Part shown: one piece after another, positions 1 to 6,784 of the stretch
How the letters are laid out: every line of letters starts with the position of its first letter
Numbering within the stretch: the stretch's first letter is position 1
NCBI RefSeq assembly: GCF_015351025.1
Contig: NZ_JADKRV010000001.1
Coordinates: 496,001 to 560,000, forward strand
DNA length: 64,000 nucleotides
DNA from: Curtobacterium sp. VKM Ac-1376
GTDB lineage: Bacteria > Actinomycetota > Actinomycetes > Actinomycetales > Microbacteriaceae
Reading direction: 5' to 3'
Made by a program: the position numbers and the translations under genes
Notes under the pieces: model-generated
Database searches by the model: none
What the model saw: only the letters and a program-made list of their open reading frames with translations
Told to the model about the DNA's origin: nothing

Positions 1-330
1 GCGGCCGTCGAGACGCAGCCCTTCGGCGAGGGCTCCGTGGTCTACAAGGTCGTCGGCAAGATGTTCGTGATGGTCAGCGAGGTACGCGGGACCCCGATCG
101 TGAACCTGAAGTGCGCGCCCCCGCACGGAGCCTCGCTGGTCCGCGACCACACCGAGATCACCCCCGGGTGGCACATGAACAAGCGGCACTGGATCACGGT
201 GACGCCGGGCGACGGCATCGACGAGACCCTGGTCGAGGACCTCGTGGCCAACGCGTACGACCTGGTGGTCGCCGGGCTGCCCCGGGCCCGGCGGCCGATC
301 GACCCGACTCGTGGCTCGCTGCCGGACTGA
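1..330 (+). CDS. MmcQ/YjbR family protein, 5' end outside window
   Basis: The frame is open from base 1, so the true start lies upstream; the last 109 residues are present and the GTG at 37 is internal. The pattern TQPFGEGSVVYKVVGKMF, then a PGWHMNKRHWITV segment and a terminal helical stretch ending in LPRARRP, is typical of the MmcQ/YjbR fold (CyaY-like, usually about 115-125 residues). The family is often called DNA-binding, but a cellular role is not established. The C terminus is complete, with TGA ten bases before the convergent MOSC gene ends. Confidence 0.8.
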   Translation, partial: AAVETQPFGEGSVVYKVVGKMFVMVSEVRGTPIVNLKCAPPHGASLVRDHTEITPGWHMNKRHWITVTPGDGIDETLVEDLVANAYDLVVAGLPRARRPIDPTRGSLPD

Positions 331-339
331 CGCAGCAGA

Positions 340-969
340 TCACGCCCGCGCTGCCACCTTCGACAGGTCCCGCAGCACCTTCGGTGCCAGGCGCTCGCCC
401 GACTCGAGCACGGCCCGGGCGCGCTCGGGCGCCAGGTCGCCGAAGATCTCGCCGATGGTCACCCCGTGGCCGGGTCGGTAGGTGACCTCGATCGGGTCAC
501 CGGCGGCCACCGAGCCGGACCGGACCACGCGGAAGTACGCGCCGGGTCGACCCTCGTCCGCGAACCGCTTCACCCACTTGTCGATCCCCATCCGGCGGGC
601 GAACGTGCCGCAGGGGGTGCGGGGAACGGTGACCTCGAGTTCGAGGGTGTCGCCGATCCGCCACCGTTCACCGGTCACGGCGCCGGTCACGTCGATGCCG
701 CTGGTGCGGAGGTTCTCACCGAACAGCCCTGCCGGGACCTCGCGATCGAGCAGTTCAGCGAAGTACGCGGCGTCCTCGTCGGCGTAGGCGTACACGGCCT
801 GGTCCTCGCCGCCGTGGTACTTGCGGTTCGCCTGCACGTCGGCGCGCAGGCCGAGCGGCCGGACCCGGACGCTGCCCTGGACAGGGCGCTTGTCGATGGC
901 GGTGACGCCGATGACGCCGGAATCCGCCAGCAGACGGTCGACGCGGCAGACGGCTGTGACGAGCGACAT
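340..969 (-). CDS. MOSC domain-containing protein (YiiM-like)
   Basis: A 209-residue MOSC-domain protein. MOSC domains are sulfur carriers related to the molybdenum cofactor sulfurase C-terminal domain; YiiM-type members reduce N-hydroxylated substrates with Moco. Family marks seen are KRPVQGSVRVRPLGL near the N terminus, the KYHGGEDQAVYAYA segment, GLFGENL, and the conserved cysteine in PRTPCGTFARRMG. I chose ATG at 969; a GTG three codons upstream is possible. It is convergent with the preceding partial gene and divergent from the sigma factor gene. Substrate is unknown. Confidence 0.85.
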   Translation of the reverse strand: MSLVTAVCRVDRLLADSGVIGVTAIDKRPVQGSVRVRPLGLRADVQANRKYHGGEDQAVYAYADEDAAYFAELLDREVPAGLFGENLRTSGIDVTGAVTGERWRIGDTLELEVTVPRTPCGTFARRMGIDKWVKRFADEGRPGAYFRVVRSGSVAAGDPIEVTYRPGHGVTIGEIFGDLAPERARAVLESGERLAPKVLRDLSKVAARA

Positions 970-1114
970 GGGAGCCACTCTGACGCAACCGGAGCGCGGC
1001 GCAAAGCCGAGCCGCTCGCCGTTGTCGACACCGCGTGTGACGGACCGGCTCCTGGGGACGTCTCATCATCGACGCACCCAGCCGTTCACCACCCGCCACC
1101 AGTAGAAGGAACCC

Positions 1115-1665
1115 GTGCACCACCAGCCCCTCGCCGAGCTCGACGACGCGGTCCTCGCCGGCCGCTCGTCCGACGGCGACGTCCGGGCCTTCGAGGTCCT
1201 GATCCGCCGCCACACGCCGCTGCTCCGTGCCTACGCCCGTCGCACCCTCGGGTCGACCGACGAGCTCGACGACGTGGTGCAGGAGACCTTCATCACCGCC
1301 TGGGGCCGCCTCGACGGACTCGAGGACCTCGCCCGCGTGAAGTCCTGGCTGATGCGCATCCTCAGCCGGAAGTGCCTCGACCGGATCCGCGCCCGGCGGG
1401 TCCACGACGACGTCACCGAGCTCGAGGTGGCGGCACCCGCCGACGATGCCCCCGACCGGGTGGCCGAAGCGCGGTCGCGCGAGGACGCCGTGGAGCGGGC
1501 CCTGTCCGAGCTGCCCGAAGCCCAACGACGATGTTGGATCATGAAGGAGGTGCTCGAGTACCGGTACGAGGAGATCGCCGCAGAACTCGATCTGCCCCCG
1601 TCGACGGTCCGGGGACTGCTGTCCCGAGCGAGGAAGAACATGATCCGACTCATGGAGGGATGGCG

Positions 1666-1669
<4 letters not shown>
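1115..1669 (+). CDS. ECF RNA polymerase sigma factor
   Basis: A 184-residue extracytoplasmic-function sigma-70 factor. Region 2 (about residues 20-90) contains DELDDVVQETFITAWGRL, which binds core polymerase and the -10 element; region 4 (about 125-180) has an ALSELPEAQRRCWIMKEVLEY segment followed by the helix-turn-helix YEEIAAELDLPPSTVRGLLSRAR. The GTG start is preceded by AGAAGGA. The stop overlaps the next gene by four bases (ATGA), so it heads a three-gene operon with two Asp23-like proteins. No recognisable zinc-finger or RskA-type anti-sigma factor is adjacent, which is unusual for ECF operons. Confidence 0.92.
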
Positions 1670-2336
<667 letters not shown>

Positions 2337-2340
<4 letters not shown>

Positions 2341-2648
2341 GCACCATCGACGAGACCCTCGCCGCGATCGAGGCCGCCGTCGCCGAGGTCCCCGGCGTCG
2401 TCGACCTCTACCGCGCGCGACCCACGGTCGCCAGCGCCGTCCAGGCCGTCCGCGGCATCGCGACGAACAGCGCACCGCTCCGGACCGTCGTCGACGACGA
2501 GGCCGCTCTCCGCGTCGTGATCGGCACCGACGGGTTCCTTCCGGCCCCCGCGGTCGCCCGCGCGGTCCACGACGTCGCCCTCGCGACGGCGGCGACGCAC
2601 GGCCTGGCGCTCAGCCGGGTCGACGTGCGGGTCGCGCGGGTGGGCTGA
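2337..2648 (+). CDS. Small Asp23/Gls24-like protein
   Basis: A 103-residue protein starting at an ATG that overlaps the previous stop by four bases (ATGA), so translation is probably coupled. It has the AAVAEVPGVVDLYR opening, a central VVDDEAALRVVIGTDG strand-turn and a closing SRVDVRVARVG strand, the layout of a single Asp23-type domain without membrane segments. It is the last gene of the sigma factor operon and is followed directly by a strong hairpin terminator. In Firmicutes such proteins decorate the inner membrane via AmaP; no AmaP-like partner is seen here. Confidence 0.72.
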
Positions 2649-2663
2649 GCCGGACCAGGGACC

Positions 2664-2705
2664 GGACGGGAGGCCCGTGGCGGATCCGCCACGGGCCTCC
2701 CGTCC
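2664..2705. terminator. Perfect 42-base palindromic terminator
   Basis: Two perfectly complementary 21-base arms (GGACGGGAGGCCCGTGGCGG.. and its complement) meet at GGATCC. It lies between the sigma factor operon and the convergent MmyB-domain gene and can serve both strands. There is no poly-T tail. The GGGAGGCCCG core recurs in other terminators of this window. Confidence 0.85.
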
Positions 2706-2723
2706 GTCATCGCGTCGGCACGC

Positions 2724-3266
2724 TCAACCGTCGTCGGCGGCGCGCGCCACGAGGCGGGCGAAGGCTGCTCGCGCATCCGGGGTACCGTCCGGGCGCCACA
2801 GCAGCATGCGGAGCGCGAAGTCGTCCGGGATCAGCAGTTCCTGGAAGACCATCGTCAGCGGTCCGACGGACACCGGGGCGAACCGGACGGTGCCGGTCCG
2901 GGCCGGGCGGCGGGCGTCGTGCGCCCAGGCCCGCGCGAAGTCGATGCTCTGCGATGACAGCTCGCCGACGAGTGCACGGAACCCGGCGTCCTCCTCGTGC
3001 TGGTCGAGTGAGTCCCTGAGCATCGCCGCGATCTGGCCGGCTGCGTCCGACCAGCCGGGGGCGTCGTCGTCCACCACGGGGTCCAGGAACGTGTACCGCG
3101 CCATGTTCACGGACGGCTCGAAGGCGCCGCTGAGGGCCCGGGCGAGCGGGTTCGAGGACACGACGGTGAGGTGGCGGTCGGTCACCACGGCGGGGAGACA
3201 CCCGATCGCCGCCACCATCTCGCTGACGCCGTCCGGAGCGTGCTCCCCGGCATCGTTGCGGCTCAT
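2724..3266 (-). CDS. MmyB-type ligand-binding domain protein lacking a helix-turn-helix
   Basis: A 180-residue protein matching the MmyB regulator ligand-binding (PAS-like) domain: AVVTDRHLTVVSSNPLARAL, then SVNMARYTFLDP, then the tryptophan-containing SDAAGQIAAMLRDSL, and a C-terminal DDFALRMLLW segment. In the usual family this domain follows an XRE DNA-binding domain, as in the gene at 18465-19310; here nothing precedes it. The ATG is complete and no HTH frame is visible upstream. It may bind a fatty-acid-like ligand and act as a heterodimer partner or decoy, which is speculation. Confidence 0.75.
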   Translation of the reverse strand: MSRNDAGEHAPDGVSEMVAAIGCLPAVVTDRHLTVVSSNPLARALSGAFEPSVNMARYTFLDPVVDDDAPGWSDAAGQIAAMLRDSLDQHEEDAGFRALVGELSSQSIDFARAWAHDARRPARTGTVRFAPVSVGPLTMVFQELLIPDDFALRMLLWRPDGTPDARAAFARLVARAADDG

Positions 3267-3299
3267 GCGGTCACGCTAACGCGCCGGACGGTTTCCGAG

Positions 3300-3320
3300 G
3301 GTGGCCCTCGGAGGGCCACC
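3300..3320. promoter_or_regulatory. 21-base palindrome upstream of the MmyB-domain gene
   Basis: GGTGGCCCT-CGG-AGGGCCACC: perfect nine-base arms with a three-base centre, 34 bases upstream of the MmyB-domain start in the 263-base divergent intergenic region. It has the size of a dimeric regulator operator. A short hairpin role cannot be excluded. Confidence 0.4.
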
Positions 3321-3529
3321 GCAACCGGTTCTGGCGTCGGGGACGGCGCTCCACGGGTGTCCACGGTCGCCGTCCTCCCGGCTCACGGCCGGGTCCGGCC
3401 GAGACCGGGTCCTGACAGGGCCACGTGCGGTGCCGCGTCGGTCCGTACGGTGCTCGTCAGGGGCGACCTGCACGGTCCCGCCCCCGGAAGTGCCGCCACC
3501 GTTCCTCGTCGCACCCATCGGGAGGACCC

Positions 3530-4807
3530 ATGGACACCCAGGACGACGTCACCGATCCGGTCCCGTCACGGCGCGTCCGTGTGTACGGACACGAGTTCGA
3601 CGCGGACGCCTACGCGCTGCGGGACTTCCTGTCACGATCGGTCGTCCGCTTCGACTGGATCCCCGTCGACGTCACCGACCCCGCGGTGCTCGTCGCCGGC
3701 CGCCGGCTCGACGTGACGCGACTGCCGCTCGTCGTGTTCCCGGACGGCACCGAGCTGGTCGCGCCCGCCGTGCGCGAGGTCGCCGACCGCCTGGGGTGGA
3801 TCCACGCCCCACGTCGTCAGGAGTACGACCTGTCCATCTACGGGGCCGGGCCCGCCGGACTGTCCGCCGCCGTGTACGCCGCGTCGGAGGGACTCGACGT
3901 CGTGCTGCTCGAGCGTGACGCCGTGGGCGGGCAGGCCGGCTCCAGCAGCCTCATCGAGAACTACCTCGGCTTCCCGGAGGGCGTCGCCGGCGCCGAGCTC
4001 GCCGAGCGTGCGCGGGAACAGGCGGTCCGGTTCGGTGCCGAGCTGCTGGTGATGCGCGAGGGCGTGCGCGGCGTCTTCCACGACGGCCGCATCCACGCCG
4101 ACCTCGCCGACGGCGGCCACGTGGTCGCCCGGGCGAACATCTGTGCGACGGGGGTCGAGTGGCGCCGGCTCGGGTTGCCGCGGGAGGTCGACCTGCTCGG
4201 GTGCGGGGTCTACTACGGTGCCGGCACGAGCGAGGCTGACGGGTGCGTCGGGGAGCAGGTCTTCGTGGTCGGCGGGGCGAACTCGGCGGGCCAGGCGGCC
4301 ATGAACCTCTCGCGGTCCGCCGCGCACGTCACGATGCTGGTGCGGGGCCCGTCCCTGTCCGCGACGATGTCGGAGTACCTGACCGCCCGGATCCAGGCCG
4401 CGCCCAACGTCACCGTGCGGACCGGCAGCAGGGTCTCAGCGCTCCTCGGGGACGCCCGCCTCGAGTCGATCGAGGTCACCGACGTGCGAGGTTCGACGTC
4501 GGTGACGGCCGCGACGCGGTTGTTCATCTGCATCGGCGGACAACCCGACACGAGGTGGGCCGCGGGGACCCCGATGGTCCGTGACCGGCTCGGGTACCTC
4601 GTCACCGGACCAGACCTCGACGGTGCTCCTGGTGCCCTCGACCGGTGGCCGCTGGACCGGCGCCCGTACTACCTGGAGACGAACGTGCCGGGCTCCTTCG
4701 CCGCGGGGGACGTCCGCGCCGGCTCGGTCAAACGGGTCGCCGCAGCGGTCGGGGAGGGCGCGATGGCCGTCACCTTCGTGCACCGTCACCTGGCCGCGAG
4801 CGACTGA
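3530..4807 (+). CDS. Thioredoxin-reductase-like FAD protein with N-terminal thioredoxin-fold domain and no CxxC
   Basis: A 425-residue protein; the ATG has GGAGG seven bases upstream. Residues 1-95 resemble a glutaredoxin/thioredoxin fold (VRVYGHEFDADAYALRDFL, cis-Pro at RLPLVVFPDG) but lack a redox cysteine pair. From about 100 on it is a low-molecular-weight thioredoxin-reductase body: FAD motif GAGPAG (105-110), NADP motif GGANSA (about 248-253), and SFAAGDVRAG near the end. Where true thioredoxin reductases carry CAxC it has GVYYGAGTSEADGC (about 226-239), so dithiol transfer is not expected. This matches the family automatically named fused response regulator/thioredoxin-disulfide reductase. 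Electron acceptor unknown. Confidence 0.85.
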   Translation: MDTQDDVTDPVPSRRVRVYGHEFDADAYALRDFLSRSVVRFDWIPVDVTDPAVLVAGRRLDVTRLPLVVFPDGTELVAPAVREVADRLGWIHAPRRQEYDLSIYGAGPAGLSAAVYAASEGLDVVLLERDAVGGQAGSSSLIENYLGFPEGVAGAELAERAREQAVRFGAELLVMREGVRGVFHDGRIHADLADGGHVVARANICATGVEWRRLGLPREVDLLGCGVYYGAGTSEADGCVGEQVFVVGGANSAGQAAMNLSRSAAHVTMLVRGPSLSATMSEYLTARIQAAPNVTVRTGSRVSALLGDARLESIEVTDVRGSTSVTAATRLFICIGGQPDTRWAAGTPMVRDRLGYLVTGPDLDGAPGALDRWPLDRRPYYLETNVPGSFAAGDVRAGSVKRVAAAVGEGAMAVTFVHRHLAASD

Positions 4808-4842
4808 GTGACGGAACGACGGAAGGACCGAGGAGGCCCGCG

Positions 4843-5532
4843 ATGCCCGAAGAAGTCGACCAGCCGCTCCCGACCGCGTCGGAGTCGGTCGCCGCACTGG
4901 ACCGACCGACGGCGTTCTTCAACGCCCTGCTGACCGAGCACTTCGTGCTCGAGACCGCCCGGAGCATCACGGTGAGCGAGTCGAGCAGCCGGTCCTCGCT
5001 CTACCTCACGACGCTCTCCAGCTCCCTCGTCGCGTTCGGGTTCCTGGCCCACACACCGTTCGCGCTCGGGTTCCTCGGAGCGATCATCCCGGTGATCGTC
5101 CTGCTGGGCGCGTTCACCTACGAGCGGCTCGTCGAGACCTCGCTCGAGGACGTCGCCGCGCTGGCGGCGATGCAGCGGATCCGCCGGTACTACGGTCGGC
5201 TCCTGCCGGACGCCCACACGTACTTCCCGATGCCGACGGGCCGGCACGCGGCGAACGAGCTCCTCGACATCGGGCGGGCCCCCTCCTGGTACCGCTTGCT
5301 CTTCACGATGTCGTCGGCGATCGCGGTCGTGAACTCGATCGTCGCCGGCGCAGGGGTCGCCATCCTGGTCGACCAGCTCGGTGTCGACGACCCCGGTTCG
5401 GTCGTCTGGGGCGTCGCGGCCTCGGTGGTGCTCGCCGTCGCGCACCTGTCCTACCAGGTGCGGTCGCAGACGACGATGCACGAGTTGATCGCCCGGTCCG
5501 AAGCGCTCGACGACGCCGGCCCGCAGTCCTGA
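4843..5532 (+). CDS. Four-helix membrane protein of unknown function
   Basis: A 229-residue protein with AGGAGG ahead of ATG 4843, 35 bases after the flavoprotein gene and probably co-transcribed. Hydrophobic segments lie at about residues 52-73, 76-96, 148-172 and 184-204, giving two hairpins separated by a cytoplasmic stretch with RIRRYYGRLLPDAHTYFPMPTG. No enzymatic motif is seen. I do not recognise the family; the loop motif suggests a conserved actinobacterial membrane protein. Confidence 0.75.
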   Translation: MPEEVDQPLPTASESVAALDRPTAFFNALLTEHFVLETARSITVSESSSRSSLYLTTLSSSLVAFGFLAHTPFALGFLGAIIPVIVLLGAFTYERLVETSLEDVAALAAMQRIRRYYGRLLPDAHTYFPMPTGRHAANELLDIGRAPSWYRLLFTMSSAIAVVNSIVAGAGVAILVDQLGVDDPGSVVWGVAASVVLAVAHLSYQVRSQTTMHELIARSEALDDAGPQS

Positions 5533-5594
5533 ACCGCGGCACGCCCGCGCAGCGGTTCGGGCCGCCGACGGTCGTCGTCCGCTGCCCGGTCACC

Positions 5595-5951
5595 TCAGCG
5601 GTCGGCGAGCTGCTGCGCCCAGTCGGACGGCAGCCGGTCAGCCGGCCCCGGGACCGTCTGGGAGCGCGGGTGCGCCTGTGGGTCGGCGAGTCGCGGACCG
5701 TCCACGAAGTCCTGCGACACGAAGTCCCAGAACCAGTCCTCACCCGGTTCGAACGACTGGATGACCTCGTGTCCGGTGGTGGCGAAGTGGGCGGTGCCGT
5801 GCCGGTTCAGGGAGTCGTCGCAGCAGCCGACGTGTCCGCAGGCGGCGCACCGGCGCAGGTGCACCCACCACGACCCCGTCGACTCGCACTCCACGCACCC
5901 GGTGCCGGACGGCGGGACGGATGGGGACACCATGCTCGTGAGATCGCTCAT
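5595..5951 (-). CDS. UBP-type zinc finger protein
   Basis: A 118-residue protein from ATG 5951; an upstream in-frame start would add a low-complexity extension and is less likely. The UBP zinc-finger pattern is complete: C19-x2-C22, C35-x2-C38, C43/C44, H51, H55 and H61 in a CAACGHVGCCDDS..RH..AH context. In eukaryotes this domain binds the ubiquitin C-terminal tail; in bacteria it stands alone and its ligand is unknown. The C-terminal part (FEPGEDWFWDFVSQDFVDG) is typical of actinobacterial members. Confidence 0.88.
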   Translation of the reverse strand: MSDLTSMVSPSVPPSGTGCVECESTGSWWVHLRRCAACGHVGCCDDSLNRHGTAHFATTGHEVIQSFEPGEDWFWDFVSQDFVDGPRLADPQAHPRSQTVPGPADRLPSDWAQQLADR

Positions 5952-6097
5952 GCCGCAACGCTGCCCCGATCCTCCGCCCGACGCATGAGGAGAACGACTC
6001 GACCCGACCGCGTCCGGGCGCGGAGGAGTCAAACGGCGCTGGTGCGGCACGCGACCCGGTTCCTACCGTCGAAGCGAGCGGGAACGACGAGGAGCGT

Positions 6098-6766
6098 GTG
6101 GTGCGGAAGACGACGGATGACGGGGCGATCGCCCGGGATCGCCTCGCCGCGTGGGCGCGGCGAGCGGCAGACCGCATCCCGCACGGTCTGACGCCCGTCC
6201 GAGGCACCGTCGCGGAGCTCCTGCGGCTCGGCACCCTCGGTCTGGGCGCGTTCGCCGGTGGCTCCGACGGGGACGGGGACGGTCTGGTCGTGCTCGACCG
6301 CCGGTGCCTCCGGATGCGCCCGGACGGGACGGCCACAGAGGCGGCGGCAGCGGACGAGGTCGCGTTCGCGGTCGTCTCGACCTTCTCGCCTGACCTCGTG
6401 ATCACGGTCGCGTCGGTCGCCTCCAGAGCCGACCTGGAGGCGCGGATCGCCGCCGTCCTGCCGCCGTGCGACTTCGACGTGGCAGTCCGCGCCGACGGCG
6501 TCTTCGACCGGGTGCAGACCCGGTCCGGGGGGACCGGGTCCGCCACCCTCCGGGCGGTGGCGGGCAGCCTCGTCGGCTTCCGGACGCCGGGGGCCGGGGG
6601 TGCGGGGACGGAGCACCACCTCGGCTTCCTGGGGGCCGCTGGGTCCCGTGGGGGTGCATTCGTCGAACTCGGGGGCTTCTCGGGGCGGATCGAACTCGGG
6701 TTCTCGACAGCGGTGCACCCGGTGGTCCCCGAACGCGGTTCGCCCGTCGGGGAAGAGGCGGTCTGA
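6098..6766 (+). CDS. Acetolactate decarboxylase-like protein with degenerate metal site
   Basis: A 222-residue protein with GTG start and GGAG upstream. It follows the alpha-acetolactate decarboxylase pattern: ELLRLGTLGLGAFAGG, GLVVLDRRCLRMRPDG, VAFAVVSTFSPD, VRADGVFDRVQTRSG, SLVGFRTPG and the HHLGFL/RGGAF segment. Active enzymes bind zinc with two histidines in YHLHFL and one in GGHV. Here the second is Gly176 and the third Ala187; only His174 and the nearby Arg142 remain. Decarboxylation of acetolactate to acetoin is therefore doubtful. It ends 18 bases from the convergent LuxR gene. Confidence 0.72.
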   Translation: MVRKTTDDGAIARDRLAAWARRAADRIPHGLTPVRGTVAELLRLGTLGLGAFAGGSDGDGDGLVVLDRRCLRMRPDGTATEAAAADEVAFAVVSTFSPDLVITVASVASRADLEARIAAVLPPCDFDVAVRADGVFDRVQTRSGGTGSATLRAVAGSLVGFRTPGAGGAGTEHHLGFLGAAGSRGGAFVELGGFSGRIELGFSTAVHPVVPERGSPVGEEAV

Positions 6767-6784
6767 CCGTTCCCGACCAGCCGC

